From positions 1,674,001-1,738,000 of the forward strand of contig NZ_CP053941.1 in assembly GCF_013267195.1 (NCBI RefSeq): 64,000 nt of DNA. The letters are read 5' to 3'. Origin of the DNA: Halorubrum salinarum (lineage in GTDB: Archaea; Halobacteriota; Halobacteria; Halobacteriales; Haloferacaceae). The stretch's first letter is position 1, and each line of letters starts with the position of its first letter. Positions 32,348-42,050 of the stretch are shown here, piece after piece. The translations under genes were made by a program, and so were the position numbers. Under the pieces are notes generated by a model. That model did no database searches. It saw nothing but the letters and a program-made list of their open reading frames with translations, and was not told the DNA's origin.

Positions 32348-33583
32348 TCACCCGACGATCAGCGGACCGATGAGGACGCCCATCAGGTGGACCCGCCGCG
32401 CGCCGACCCGCGGCGGAACGAGGCCCAGCGCGCCGGCGACGAGGAGCACACCGACGCCGTACGCGCCGGCGAACGCGTACGAGACGGCGGCGAGCAGTCC
32501 CAACACGCCGACCGAGAGCCGGGTGTAGTCGGCGTTGCCGACGACCCGGAGGTACGGGTCGCCGACGAGCACGACGAGCGCGAACCCGAAGCACGCGGCG
32601 GTCGCGGCGGCGACGAGCAGCACCGGCAGTGCGAACGGCACGCCGGCCCGATCGATGGCGACGGTCACGCCCGTGCGCGGCGTTCCGAGCGCGACCAGCG
32701 CGAACAGCGCGAATATCGTGTTCGCCGTGTTCGCGCCGCTCGTCGCCACGACGAACCCGCGGTCGGCCGACGCGCGCGGCACCGCGGGCATCGCGGCCAC
32801 GGCGGCGATGGCGGCCGACACGCCCGGGACGTACCCCACCACCGCGCCGGCGAGCGACCCCGCCCCCGCGCTCGTCCCGAGGTCGCGCGCTCGCATCGCG
32901 ATCCGCGGGTCCGCCTGCGGCGGGACCCCCTCGCCGCCGAGCGCCTCCACGAGGACCGGGACGCCGAACAGCCCGGCGAACAGCGGCGCGAGGACCCCGC
33001 CGGTCGACAGCGGCGCGGCGGGGTCGGCGTCGAGCGTCGCGAACCCGAGCGCGGCGCTCGCGAGGAAGGCGACCAGCCCGCCGACCGCGGCCCGCCGCGA
33101 CGACTCGGTGAGGACGAGCAGCGCGACGACGCCCCCGAGCAGCAGCGGCAGGTGCGCGCGCAGCGCCGGGTACCACCGCACCATCAGCCACGTGACCGGG
33201 ACCGCCAGCGGCACCGCGAGCGCGACCGCCAGCCCGGAGCCGAGCGCGGAGAGCCGGACCGCCTCCCGACCCCGCCCCGCGATCACCAGCCTGTGGCCGG
33301 GCAGCGCCGCCACCGCGGTCGCGGCGTCGGGCACGCCGAGCGCGAGCGCGGGGACGATGTCGAGGAACGAGTGGACGACGCCCGCGCCGAGCATCGCGAC
33401 GCCGACGAACAGCGGATCGGCCGGCACCGACGGGGCGAAGCCCGCGAGGAGCAGCGCGAAGTTGTTCGCGTGGAGCCCGGGCACCAGCCCGCTCGCGGTC
33501 CCGAGCGCGACGCCGCCGAGCAGGAACGCGAGCGCGCCCGCCGCGAACGTCGGGTCGACCACCGGTCGCACGAGCGCGTCCAT
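32348..33583 (-). CDS. TctA-like membrane permease (COG1784 type)
   Basis: This 411-residue protein has about ten hydrophobic segments and the two inverted halves expected for TctA: GVALGTASGLVPGLHANNFALLLAG near the N-terminus and SLAGAVVGYVPGVSAAIAAVAAM in the second half, both with the G-x-x-P-G loop. TctA is the large membrane subunit of tripartite tricarboxylate transporters. No TctB or TctC gene lies beside it, as is usual for this archaeal branch, so it may work alone; its substrate is unknown. Confidence 0.85.
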   Translation of the reverse strand: MDALVRPVVDPTFAAGALAFLLGGVALGTASGLVPGLHANNFALLLAGFAPSVPADPLFVGVAMLGAGVVHSFLDIVPALALGVPDAATAVAALPGHRLVIAGRGREAVRLSALGSGLAVALAVPLAVPVTWLMVRWYPALRAHLPLLLGGVVALLVLTESSRRAAVGGLVAFLASAALGFATLDADPAAPLSTGGVLAPLFAGLFGVPVLVEALGGEGVPPQADPRIAMRARDLGTSAGAGSLAGAVVGYVPGVSAAIAAVAAMPAVPRASADRGFVVATSGANTANTIFALFALVALGTPRTGVTVAIDRAGVPFALPVLLVAAATAACFGFALVVLVGDPYLRVVGNADYTRLSVGVLGLLAAVSYAFAGAYGVGVLLVAGALGLVPPRVGARRVHLMGVLIGPLIVG

Positions 33584-33666
33584 CGAGGCGTGATGGCCGC
33601 GGCTCCGGGCTTAAGGTGTGGGGCGCCGCGACGGGTCGCAGAATCAGTGCGAGTCGAACCGAGCGG

Positions 33667-33861
33667 TTACGCCGTCTGCGCGGCCTGCGACTTCTTCTGG
33701 GTGACGTAGCCGGCGATGCGGTTGCGGACGCCCTTCGACTCGACGGTCGTCAGCGCCGTGACGCTCTCCTTGTTCGTCTCGAAGTCCGTATTGAACGAGT
33801 CGGGATACCGCTCCAGCAGGGCGTTCCCGAGCTGTTTGATGTACTTGGGTTTGATGGCCAT
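33667..33861 (-). CDS. rps17e: 30S ribosomal protein S17e
   Basis: This 64-residue protein matches archaeal S17e: MAIKPKYIKQLGNALLERYPDSFNTDFETNKESVTALTTVESKGVRNRIAGYVTQKK. The family is found in archaeal and eukaryotic ribosomes. A CCTTTTAG box at 33886-33893 lies about 25 bases before the ATG, so it has its own leaderless promoter. Confidence 0.96.
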   Translation of the reverse strand: MAIKPKYIKQLGNALLERYPDSFNTDFETNKESVTALTTVESKGVRNRIAGYVTQKKSQAAQTA

Positions 33862-33962
33862 ACCGAGCGGTACCGGAGGGGCGAACTAAAAGGGTTCGTT
33901 CCGCCGCGAGCGGCCGCGAGCCGGAGTCGCGGCGGGGTTCGCCTCGTCGCGCTCCCTCCGGG

Positions 33963-34598
33963 TCACTCGTCGCCCGCGCGCTCGCGCCACCCGGTCGCCT
34001 CGTCGATCCGCGCGAACGCCTCGCGCTCGGCGGGGCCGCCGCAGCGCTCGACCACGTCGGCGAAGTACCGGAGGCGGTCGAGCAGTTCGCCGGTGTCGAA
34101 CGCCGGCACGTCGAGCCGCGAGGCGGCCACCGTGGCGTCGACGACCGCGCCGAACCCGCGGTTCACCGTCGGCACGCGCTCGCTCACGACCGCCGACTCG
34201 ACCGGCGACAGCTCCCAGGTCCGTACCGTCGTGTCGCCCTCGCTCTCGGCCGCGACCGCCTCGGCCTCGACCTCGACCCACGCGTCGGCGCTCGGGAGGA
34301 CCGGGTCGTCGGCCTCGCGGACCGTGAGCGCCGCGTCGACGAACGTCCGCGGGTCGACGGTGAACTGGACCACGCCGCCGCCGCGCTCGCTGAAGTTCCG
34401 CCACGTGCGGGTGCGCCCGTAGGTGCGCGCGGTGACCGGATCCCCTGGTTCGTCCGGCGCGTGGAGCCCGAGCGCCGCGACGTTCCACCGGTCGTTCGGG
34501 CCCAGGGTCGTCACCACGGACTCCGTGACGCCGCGGAGCGCGACCGGCCAGCCGTCGGGGACGACGCCGTCCCGACCCCTCCGACCCCCGTCGCTCAC
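33963..34598 (-). CDS. DUF447 protein
   Basis: This 211-residue protein has the DUF447 pattern: VALRGVTESVVTTLGPNDRWNVAALGLHAP, then YGRTRTWRNFSERGGGVVQFTVDPRTFVDAAL and a C-terminal helix pair with RLRYFADVVERCG. The first part resembles a split-barrel flavin-binding fold. DUF447 proteins also occur in the tetrahydromethanopterin gene clusters of methylotrophs, hinting at a C1-cofactor role. It starts with a GTG that overlaps the previous gene's stop (GTGA), the last of four genes joined this way. Confidence 0.85.
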   Translation of the reverse strand: MSDGGRRGRDGVVPDGWPVALRGVTESVVTTLGPNDRWNVAALGLHAPDEPGDPVTARTYGRTRTWRNFSERGGGVVQFTVDPRTFVDAALTVREADDPVLPSADAWVEVEAEAVAAESEGDTTVRTWELSPVESAVVSERVPTVNRGFGAVVDATVAASRLDVPAFDTGELLDRLRYFADVVERCGGPAEREAFARIDEATGWRERAGDE

Positions 34599-35572
34599 GG
34601 CGCCACCTCCGCGCCGCGCCGGAGCGCGACGAACAGCGCCGCGCACGTGAGGTCGGCGGTCGTCCCGGGGTTGATCCCCTCGTCGACGAACTCGTCCGCC
34701 AGCGACTCCGCGGCGTCGAGGTCGGCGCCGTGGACGGCGTCGGTCGGGACCGCGTCGACGCCGCCGACCGCTCCTGATCCCGCTGATTCGACGCCCAGCA
34801 GCGTCGCCGCCCGCTCGCTCGCCTCGCGCGCCGTCGCCGCCCCCCGCGTCGACGCGACGAGGGTGTCCGGCTCGGCGGCGAGCAGCCCCAGGAACGCCCG
34901 CGCCGCCCGGTCCGCGAGCGGTCCCTCGTCGCTCAGGATCCACTCGGCCGCGCGGAACGTCCGGGGGAACCCCTCGGTCCACTCGGCGGCGTTGCGGTCG
35001 GGGACGCGGTCGCCGGCTCCCTCGTCGTCGTCGGTCCCGCCCGCCGGGTCGGCCGAGAGCGCCAGCACGTCCCGCAGGGTCGCGCCGCGCTCGCGGATCG
35101 CGGGCTCCGCGTCGCTCCCGCGGCGCACGTCGAGGTCGTCCGCGCCCGGCGGCGGGTCGTCGACCGCGACGTCGACGGCCTCGAACGCGCGGTAGAAGGC
35201 GACCGCGTCCTCGACGGTCGTCGCCCGACAGAGCGCGTCGAGGCCGGCGGGCGAGAGGTCCCGGCCCGGGTCCGCGGCCGCACGCACCAGCGGGACCAGG
35301 AGCAGCAGACAGCCGAACTGGGTGTTCGTCCCGGCGCGGTCGGCCATTCCCCGCACCGCGCGCTCGAAGGCGTCGCCGACCGCGGGGCCCGCGCCACCGG
35401 CGGTCCCCCTCGCGGCCCGTTCGAGCCCCGGGCGCGCGCCGACGGCGCCGCCGAGGAACGCCTCGAACCGCAGGTCGTCGAGGTCGCGGCGCCGGTCGAC
35501 GTTCCCGGGCTTCGGCGTCCCGGCCACCTCGACGAGGAGCGCGAGCGTCGCGTCGTCGACGGGGTCGGTCAC
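34595..35572 (-). CDS. CitG-like triphosphoribosyl-dephospho-CoA synthase family protein
   Basis: This 325-residue protein shows the family features LLVEVAGTPKPGNVDRRRDLDDLRFEAFLGG at the start, GTNTQFGCLLLLVPLVRAA in the middle and FVDEGINPGTTADLTCAALFVALRR at the end. In citrate lyase systems CitG joins ATP and dephospho-CoA, but no citrate lyase genes are here; the archaeal relatives are thought to serve another cofactor. It starts with GTG inside a GTGA overlap with the upstream gene and overlaps the next gene in the same way. Confidence 0.85.
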   Translation of the reverse strand: MTDPVDDATLALLVEVAGTPKPGNVDRRRDLDDLRFEAFLGGAVGARPGLERAARGTAGGAGPAVGDAFERAVRGMADRAGTNTQFGCLLLLVPLVRAAADPGRDLSPAGLDALCRATTVEDAVAFYRAFEAVDVAVDDPPPGADDLDVRRGSDAEPAIRERGATLRDVLALSADPAGGTDDDEGAGDRVPDRNAAEWTEGFPRTFRAAEWILSDEGPLADRAARAFLGLLAAEPDTLVASTRGAATAREASERAATLLGVESAGSGAVGGVDAVPTDAVHGADLDAAESLADEFVDEGINPGTTADLTCAALFVALRRGAEVAP

Positions 35573-36465
35573 GGCGACGCCCCCGGCCCGGGCTCGGGCC
35601 CGCGGGCCTCGCGCGGGAGCCCCCCGCTCCGCCACGCCTCCACCGCGTCCGCGACGCGCGCGAGGACCGGCGGGTCCTCCGTCGGTCGCCCGACGCTCAC
35701 CGCGTCGGCGCCGTGTCCCCCGTACTCGGCGACCGTCTCGCGGCCGCGGACGCCGTTGTTGGCCACGAGCGTCAGGTCGGCGAGCGCGGTCCCCTCGCCG
35801 TCCCGCGCCGCCGCCGCGTCGACCGCGGCCGCCAGGTCCGCGATCACCGCCTCCGAGTCCATCGCGTCGACGTGGAGCCAGTCCGCGCCCGCGGCCGCGA
35901 CCCGCTCCGCGACCGCGACGAGGTCGACGCCCGGCACCTCGGCGCGGACCTTCACGCTCGTCGTCGCGCCCGCCTCGGCCGCGGCGGCGACGTACCGCGC
36001 GAGGCGGTCCGGCTCGCGGAGCAGCGACTCGCCGCAGCCGACCGCGCGCAGCTCCGGCTGCCGGCAGTGGGCGTTGACCTCGCAGACGGCGCCGCGGTCG
36101 GCGCAGACGCGCGCGACCTCCCGGACCGGTCCGGGCGCCGCGCTCCGGACGTTGATCCCGGGGCGGACGGGCGCGTCGGCGACCGCGTCGAGCTGGTCGG
36201 CGACGAACGCGACCGGGTCGGCGGGGAGGAACTCGGAGCGGCCGCGCGCGACGAGGTCACGGGCGGCCGCCCGGCTGGCCGGGTCGAGCGCGACCCCGCC
36301 GAGGAGCGCGGCGTCGACGTGCGGGGCCGCGGCGCGGGCCCACGCGGCGTCGGCGGCGCCGCTGAGGCTCGCGGCGACGAGGAACGGATCGCCGTCGGTC
36401 GGCGCGCCGCTCCCGCCGTCATCGCCCTCGGCTGACGCTTCCCGCTCGCTCCCGCTCCGGGTCAC
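35569..36465 (-). CDS. tRNA-dihydrouridine synthase-like TIM-barrel protein
   Basis: This 298-residue protein resembles Dus flavoenzymes: [31 protein letters not shown], then [56 protein letters not shown] and [29 protein letters not shown]. In true Dus enzymes the active loop has a catalytic Cys in a N-x-G-C-P context; here [15 protein letters not shown] keeps a Cys but the context is altered. Together with its place between cofD and a CitG-like gene, this suggests a small-molecule role and not tRNA. It starts with GTG in a GTGA overlap. Confidence 0.8.
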   Translation of the reverse strand: MTRSGSEREASAEGDDGGSGAPTDGDPFLVAASLSGAADAAWARAAAPHVDAALLGGVALDPASRAAARDLVARGRSEFLPADPVAFVADQLDAVADAPVRPGINVRSAAPGPVREVARVCADRGAVCEVNAHCRQPELRAVGCGESLLREPDRLARYVAAAAEAGATTSVKVRAEVPGVDLVAVAERVAAAGADWLHVDAMDSEAVIADLAAAVDAAAARDGEGTALADLTLVANNGVRGRETVAEYGGHGADAVSVGRPTEDPPVLARVADAVEAWRSGGLPREARGPEPGPGASP

Positions 36466-37499
36466 TCCGCGCCCTCCCGCGGCGGCGGCGCGTCCGCCGC
36501 GTCGTCGTCGACCGCCGCCAGCGCGCGCTCGCAGGCGCGAGCGATGCGCTCGGCGTCGTCCGCGTCGTCGATTTCGGTGTCGGTGCGCTCGACGTGTCGG
36601 TCGAGTTCGGTCGGGTCCGCGTCGTCGAGGACGAACGCGTCCGCGAACGGGTACGCCGCCGCCACGCCCGCGGTCGAGGGCTCGCGACCGACGCCCGCCA
36701 TCAGGTCCGCCGCTGGCCCGGAGAACACCTCGTCGCCGACGAACGGCGAGACGGCGACGACAGGCGTCTCCCGGAGCGCCCGCTCGAACCCGGGGAGCGC
36801 CAGCATCGGCCCGATGCTCGTCACGGGGTTCGAGGGACCGATCACGACCGGGTCGTCGAGCGCCGCCAGCACGGCGTCGGTCGGCTCGGCGTCGTCCGCG
36901 CCCCGGAACTCCACGTCGGCGACCGCGGGCTCGCCGCGCCCCGCGACCCAGTACTCCTGGAAGTGGAGCGTCTCGCCGGCCTCGGTGTGGACCAGCGTCG
37001 CGACCGGGTCGTCGGACATCGGGAGGAGGTCGACGTCGAGGCCGAAGGCGTCCGCGAGCGTCCGGACCGCGGCCGTGAGCGTGTGCCCCTCGTCGAGCAG
37101 GCCCGTCCGCGTGAGGTGGACCGCGCGGTCGCGGTCGCCGATCTCCATGAACTCGGCGACCGCCGAGAACCGCCGCCACCGGGCGATCTCCCGGCCCGCG
37201 GTCTGCGCGTCGGCGTCGAGGTACCGGGGGCCCGCTTCGAGTCCGGCCGCCTCGGCGAGCCGGCCGAGCTCCGCGTGGGTCGCGGTCGTGTCGTCGTTGA
37301 TCCCCCACCACGTCTCGCGGTCGAGGACGCCGCCGCCCGCGAACAGCACGGTGTCGACGTCCGGGCAGACGAGGTGGCCGCCCAGCTCCACGTCGTCGCC
37401 GGTGTTGGCGACGACCGCCGTCTCGGCGGGCTCCCACACCCGGGCCGCGCCGTCGAGGAGCTTCGGCGTGCCCGTTCCCCCGGCGAGGAAGGTTACCAT
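36462..37499 (-). CDS. cofD: 2-phospho-L-lactate transferase
   Basis: This 345-residue enzyme transfers the phospholactyl group onto Fo to make F420-0, in coenzyme F420 synthesis. It has the CofD landmarks [70 protein letters not shown] and [20 protein letters not shown]. It is the first gene of a four-gene group in which each stop overlaps the next GTG start by four bases. An AAATCCGG stretch precedes it, and the TATA-like box is not clear. Confidence 0.95.
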   Translation of the reverse strand: MVTFLAGGTGTPKLLDGAARVWEPAETAVVANTGDDVELGGHLVCPDVDTVLFAGGGVLDRETWWGINDDTTATHAELGRLAEAAGLEAGPRYLDADAQTAGREIARWRRFSAVAEFMEIGDRDRAVHLTRTGLLDEGHTLTAAVRTLADAFGLDVDLLPMSDDPVATLVHTEAGETLHFQEYWVAGRGEPAVADVEFRGADDAEPTDAVLAALDDPVVIGPSNPVTSIGPMLALPGFERALRETPVVAVSPFVGDEVFSGPAADLMAGVGREPSTAGVAAAYPFADAFVLDDADPTELDRHVERTDTEIDDADDAERIARACERALAAVDDDAADAPPPREGAE

Positions 37500-37594
37500 A
37501 CCGGCGCAAGGCGACGCCCGGATTTGTATCCTCGCCTCGCGCGGCGGCCCCGACGGCCAAACAACTATTCGCGTGGGGACGGTGGGACACGACG

Positions 37595-39058
37595 ATGAGT
37601 GCCGGTGAGCGCGCGCCAGCCGCCGAACTCGGGCTGCTGGACGCGACGATGATCGGGATGGGGGCGATGATCGGCGCCGGGATATTCGTCTTGACCGGGC
37701 TCGCGGCGGAGATCGCCGGGCCCGCCGCGATCCTCGTCTTCGTGTTCAACGGGATCGTCACGGCGTTCACGGGGCTCTCGTACGCCGAGCTCGCCGCCTC
37801 GATCCCGAAGTCCGGCGGCGGGTACGCCTTCGTCCGCGAGACGTTCGACGACCTCCCCTCGTTCCTGATGGGGTGGATGCTCTGGTTCGCGTACATGATC
37901 GCGGGCGGGCTCTACGCGCTCGGGTTCGCGCCGAACTTCCTGGAGCTGCTCCACGTCTACGGGGTCACGGCCGCCCCGGGACAGGTCGGCGCGATCGCGG
38001 TGCCGCTCCTCCCGGTGTCGGTCCCGGCGGCGGTCGGGCTCGCGCTCGTCGCGGTCGCGCTCCTCGTGACGGTCAACGCCCTCTCGACGGCCGCGAGCGG
38101 CAGCGCGGAGACGCTGTTCACGGCCGTCAAGGTCGCCATCCTCGTCGTCTTCGTCGCCTTCGGGTTCCTCTCGGCCGGGGGCGGCGGGGAGACGAGCTTC
38201 ACCTTCCAGCAGTTCGACCCGCTGTTCCCCGCCGGGAACTCCGCGTTCTCGATCCTCCCGGCGATGGGCCTGACGTTCATCGCCTTCGAGGGGTACGACC
38301 TCATCACGACCGTCACCGAGGAGGTCGAGAACCCGCGCGAGAACATCCCGCGAGCGATCTTCTACAGCCTCGGGGCGACCGTGGTCGTCTACGCGCTGGT
38401 GGTCGTCGTCGCCATCGGCACCCTCGGCGCACAGGGGCTCGCCGACGCCGGCGAGGCGGGGATCGCGCAGGCCGCCACCTCGTTCATGCCGACGGGGCTC
38501 CCGATCATCCGGAACGGCGGCGCGCTCATCGTCTTCGGCGCGGTCTTCTCGACGCTGACGGCGCTGAACGCGGTCGTCATCGCCTCCTCGCGGGTCGCCT
38601 TCTCGATGGGGCGGGAGGGGCAGCTGCTCCCGCGGATCGGTCGCATCCACCACCGGTACGGAACCCCGTTCTTCGCGATCCTCCTCAGCGCGGTCGTGAT
38701 GCTCGGGTCCGTCGTCCTGCCGACCGAGAGCGCCGGCAACGTCTCCAGCCTCTTCTTCCTGCTCTCGTTCATCGTCGTCAACGCGGCCGTGATCAAGCTC
38801 CGCCGCGACCGCCCGAACATGCGCCGCCCGTACGAGATGCCGTACTACCCCATCCCGGCGGTGCTCGGGATCGCGTTGAACCTCCTGCTCACCGGCGTCC
38901 TCGTGGTGTACCTCGTCCGGACCGACCCCCTCGCGCTGGCGCTGAGCGTCGGCTGGATCCTCGCGGGCGTCGCCGCGTACTACGCCCTGCGCGGCCGCGG
39001 CGAGGGCGCGGCGCCGGGGAGCACGGACAGTTCTAATGCGGAGGCCGGCGACGGCTGA
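37595..39058 (+). CDS. APC-family amino acid permease
   Basis: This 487-residue protein has twelve hydrophobic segments and the APC signature in helix 1, [17 protein letters not shown], followed by [21 protein letters not shown]. Helix 6 has [30 protein letters not shown]. Helix 8 has [29 protein letters not shown]. These are amino acid or polyamine transporters; the substrate is unknown. A regulator gene with a TrkA fold begins three bases after its stop, which is a common pairing in haloarchaea and suggests the two proteins form one transport unit. Confidence 0.93.
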   Translation: MSAGERAPAAELGLLDATMIGMGAMIGAGIFVLTGLAAEIAGPAAILVFVFNGIVTAFTGLSYAELAASIPKSGGGYAFVRETFDDLPSFLMGWMLWFAYMIAGGLYALGFAPNFLELLHVYGVTAAPGQVGAIAVPLLPVSVPAAVGLALVAVALLVTVNALSTAASGSAETLFTAVKVAILVVFVAFGFLSAGGGGETSFTFQQFDPLFPAGNSAFSILPAMGLTFIAFEGYDLITTVTEEVENPRENIPRAIFYSLGATVVVYALVVVVAIGTLGAQGLADAGEAGIAQAATSFMPTGLPIIRNGGALIVFGAVFSTLTALNAVVIASSRVAFSMGREGQLLPRIGRIHHRYGTPFFAILLSAVVMLGSVVLPTESAGNVSSLFFLLSFIVVNAAVIKLRRDRPNMRRPYEMPYYPIPAVLGIALNLLLTGVLVVYLVRTDPLALALSVGWILAGVAAYYALRGRGEGAAPGSTDSSNAEAGDG

Positions 39059-39061
39059 CAC

Positions 39062-39712
39062 ATGGACGGGAACTTCCGGATCGTGATCGCCGGCGGCGGC
39101 CGCGTCGGGAACCGGGTCGCCCACATCCTCGACGACAGGGGACACGACGTGACCGTCGTCGAGCGGGATCCAGAGCGGGCGGAGGCGCTCTCGGACGACT
39201 ACGTCGCCACGGTGATCGAGGGCGACGCCACGCGCCCGGGCGTCCTCGAACAGGCTGGGTTAGAGCGCGCCGACGTGGTCGCCGCGCTGACGAGTCAGAC
39301 CGGGACGAACCTGGCGGTCTGCCTGTTGACCCGCGAGCTCGCCCCGGACACGCAGACGGTCGTCCGGACCGAGAGCGAGCCGGGCGCGGAGTTCGACCGC
39401 TTCGTCGACGAGGTGATCTTCCCGGAGCGCGCCGGCGCGCGCGCGGCGGTGAACGCGATCGAACCCGACGTGAGCGCGCTCGAAGACGTCACCGGGACGC
39501 TCGACATCCTGGAGGTCCACGTCGCCGACGGCGCGCCCGTCGCCGGGCGCTCGCTCGACGAGGTGGCGCTGCCCCGCGGGAGCCTGATCGTCTCCGACGC
39601 CGCGGGCGACACCCTCGCGGGCGCGGAGACGGTGCTTCACGCGGGCGAGTCGTACCTCGTCGCCGTCGAGCCCTCCGTCGTCGACGAGGTGCTGAACCTC
39701 TTCGGCGGGTAG
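39062..39712 (+). CDS. TrkA-type (RCK) regulatory protein
   Basis: This 216-residue protein has an N-terminal RCK/TrkA-N domain with the Rossmann loop VIAGGGRVGNRVAHIL, the acidic ribose-binding end of strand 2 in VTVVERDPERAEAL, and VEQ-type GDATRPGVLEQAGLERADVVAALT. A TrkA-C domain follows (about 135-216). Such proteins usually gate potassium channels by binding NAD(H) or c-di-AMP. Here it follows an amino acid permease gene by three bases, so it probably gates that permease instead. Confidence 0.92.
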   Translation: MDGNFRIVIAGGGRVGNRVAHILDDRGHDVTVVERDPERAEALSDDYVATVIEGDATRPGVLEQAGLERADVVAALTSQTGTNLAVCLLTRELAPDTQTVVRTESEPGAEFDRFVDEVIFPERAGARAAVNAIEPDVSALEDVTGTLDILEVHVADGAPVAGRSLDEVALPRGSLIVSDAAGDTLAGAETVLHAGESYLVAVEPSVVDEVLNLFGG

Positions 39713-39766
39713 GCGCCGGCGGGCCGAGCCGGTGAGCCGCGCCGGGCGGCGACGGACCCGCCCGCC

Positions 39767-40741
39767 TCACTCGCCGAGCGCGACGCTCGTCTGCATCCCC
39801 TCGGTGTTGAACGCGCTCCCGGCGGCCTCCGCGCCGGTCGCCGTCGGGTCGAGGACGATGACGCCCGCGCCCGAGCCGGTGACCGCCTCGAACTCCTCGA
39901 TCGCGCGGTCGGCCGCGGCCTGCGCGCCGAGCCCCTCGTCGAGGAAGTCGACCGCGCGCCGCGAGAGCGTGACGCGCGCGATGTCCTCGCCCGCGCCGGT
40001 CGCGCTCGCGCCGCCCGCCTCGGTGCAGAAGAAGCCCGAGCCGACCTGCGGCACGTCGCCGACGCGCCCCGCGAGCGCGAACGACCGCCCGCCGGTGGAG
40101 GTGACCGCGGCGACGCGCTCGCCGTCGGTCGCGACGGCGCCGACCGTGTCGTGATCGGGTGCGCGGCCCGACTCGGCCGCTCCCGCTTCCTCGCCGTCTC
40201 TCTCCGCCGCCTCCCAGCCGTCGCCCTCGCCGTCTCCCGCCCCGCCCGCCTGGTCGTCGCCCGACCCGAACCGCGAGGCGAGCCAGTCGAGGTGGTCGCG
40301 CGGCGACCCCCGCGGCGGCTCCTCGGCCTCGTACCGCTCGCGCGTCTCGTCGGTGAGCAGGTCGGCATCGGTCTCGATCCCGAAATCGGCCGCGAGGTCG
40401 ACCGCGTGCTCGCCCGAGACGAAGCCGTGCGGCGTCTCGGAGTGGACGACGCGGGCGACGCTCGCGGCGTGCTCGACGCCCGGCATCGAGCAGGCCGCGC
40501 CGACCTCGCGGTCCGCGGTCATCACGCCGGCGTCGGTGCGGACGACGCCGTCCGACTGGACCGCGCCGCCGACGCCCGCGTTGAACCGCGGGTCCGATTC
40601 GAGGACGCCGACCGCCGACTCGACCGCGTCGAGCGGCGTCGCGCCCGCGGCGCCGCGCGCGGCCGCCTCGTCGAGGACCGCCTGTCTGGGCTCCGGGTCG
40701 TCCGGGGCGCCGCCGGCGCCGCCGTGAACGATGACTCGCAT
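39767..40741 (-). CDS. Isoaspartyl peptidase / plant-type L-asparaginase
   Basis: This 324-residue protein belongs to the Ntn-hydrolase asparaginases. The alpha part begins MRVIVHGGAGGAPDD and contains PRFNAGVGGAVQSDGVVRTDAGVM and GVEHAASVARVVHSETPHGFVSG. After an acidic low-complexity stretch (about 155-195), the self-cleavage site is HDTVGAVA, so T199 is the expected N-terminal nucleophile of the beta part. The beta part has TSTGGRSFALAGRVGDVPQVGSGFF. It removes isoaspartyl residues or asparagine. A leftward GCTTATG box at 40770-40776 lies about 28 bases before the ATG. Confidence 0.92.
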   Translation of the reverse strand: MRVIVHGGAGGAPDDPEPRQAVLDEAAARGAAGATPLDAVESAVGVLESDPRFNAGVGGAVQSDGVVRTDAGVMTADREVGAACSMPGVEHAASVARVVHSETPHGFVSGEHAVDLAADFGIETDADLLTDETRERYEAEEPPRGSPRDHLDWLASRFGSGDDQAGGAGDGEGDGWEAAERDGEEAGAAESGRAPDHDTVGAVATDGERVAAVTSTGGRSFALAGRVGDVPQVGSGFFCTEAGGASATGAGEDIARVTLSRRAVDFLDEGLGAQAAADRAIEEFEAVTGSGAGVIVLDPTATGAEAAGSAFNTEGMQTSVALGE

Positions 40742-40909
40742 ACCGGGGGCACCCGCGGCGGCCACATAAGCGCCCGGAAGGCGGCGGCCCGCTCGGGCGT
40801 TCGCACGCGCACCGCGAGACCGGGAGACCGAGGCCGACGGGCGCGGGACGCGCTCGCGCCCGACCCCGTGACCGCCGGCGTTTACTCCCCGCCGCCCGAA
40901 GCGAGCGAC

Positions 40910-41914
40910 GTGACCGATTCGGATCCGACCGCGGGGTCGCGGCGTCCGACGCCGGTGTCGGTGCTGCTCCCGACCGTCCGCTGGACCGAGGCGTGCGACG
41001 AGGTGACGGACCAGCTCCGCGGCCCGGCGGCGTTCACTGGCGGAGACGAGGGCGAGCGCGGGGGCGACTGCGCCGCCGACGAGCTCCTCGTGATCTGCGA
41101 CTCGCCGGACGACCCCGTCGCGGCGCGCCGCGGCGACCTCCCGGACCGCGTCCGGATCCTCGTCGCCGGCGAGCCGGAGGGGTGCTCCGGGAAGGCGAAC
41201 GCCATCGCGGCCGGGATGGAGACGGCGGCGAACGACCGGATCGCGTGGACCGACGACGACTTCCGACACCCGCCGGACTGGCTGGCGACGCTCGACGCCG
41301 ACTACGACCGCCGCGGCCCGACCACGGAGGTGCCGGTGTTCGTCGGCGAGGACCCCCTCGCCCGGCTGTTCGAGCCGGCGTACGTCATCGGCGGGACGCT
41401 CGCCGTGTTCGCGGCCGGCGTCGCGTGGGGCGGCGCGGTGATATTCGAGCGCGACGACCTCCGCGACGGCGAGGCGGCGTTCCGCCGGGACCTCCGGCGC
41501 ACCGTCAGCGACGACGGGACGCTCACCGAGCACCTCGACGTGTCGGCGGTCGACCGGACGCGCTACGTCCGCGCCGGCGGGTCGCTCCGGGGCTCGCTGG
41601 AGCGGTTCGTCCGCTTCCTGACGATCACCCGGTACCACGCGCCGAGGGCGACCGCGTTCAACGCGGCCTTCGGCGTCGCGATGGCCGCGCTGTGCCTGTT
41701 CGCGCCGTTCGTCGGGGTGTCCCTCGTCACCGCGCTCGCGGGGGCCGCGTACGCCCGGTTCGGAATCGCTCGCGCGACGTTCCTGCTCGCGGCGCCCGGC
41801 GTGCTGATCGCGCCGCCGCTGATGGCGTACGCGCTCGCCCGCCGGACCTTCGTGTGGGGCGGTCGCCGCTACCGCTGGCGGTCGATGTTCGACGTCGAGG
41901 TCGAGCCGGTCTGA
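40910..41914 (+). CDS. Family 2 glycosyltransferase, membrane anchored
   Basis: This 334-residue protein has a GT-A fold: VSVLLPTVRW, the nucleotide-binding LLVICDSPDD, GCSGKANAIAAGMETAANDRIAWTDDDF with the metal-binding DDD, GGAVIFERDDLRDGEAAFRRDL and SDDGTLTEHL. C-terminal hydrophobic helices (AFNAAFGVAMAALCLFAPFVGVSLVTALAG and ATFLLAAPGVLIAPPLMAYAL) anchor it. It resembles ceramide-glucosyltransferase-like enzymes; the acceptor is unknown and could be a lipid. I chose the GTG at 40910 because a TTTACTCC box at 40881-40888 lies about 25 bases upstream; the longer frame is antisense to asparaginase. Confidence 0.85.
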   Translation: MTDSDPTAGSRRPTPVSVLLPTVRWTEACDEVTDQLRGPAAFTGGDEGERGGDCAADELLVICDSPDDPVAARRGDLPDRVRILVAGEPEGCSGKANAIAAGMETAANDRIAWTDDDFRHPPDWLATLDADYDRRGPTTEVPVFVGEDPLARLFEPAYVIGGTLAVFAAGVAWGGAVIFERDDLRDGEAAFRRDLRRTVSDDGTLTEHLDVSAVDRTRYVRAGGSLRGSLERFVRFLTITRYHAPRATAFNAAFGVAMAALCLFAPFVGVSLVTALAGAAYARFGIARATFLLAAPGVLIAPPLMAYALARRTFVWGGRRYRWRSMFDVEVEPV

Positions 41915-42050
41915 CCCCCGGACGGCTGCGGGGCGCCGGCCGAACGCCGCCCGCGGCGCCGGGGGGCGAAAACCGGCAAACGCTGCGAGCGCGACGCTCA
42001 CGCCGAAAACGGCAGGCACTTTAGGGGGGCACAAAAATCCTCGAACGTTC

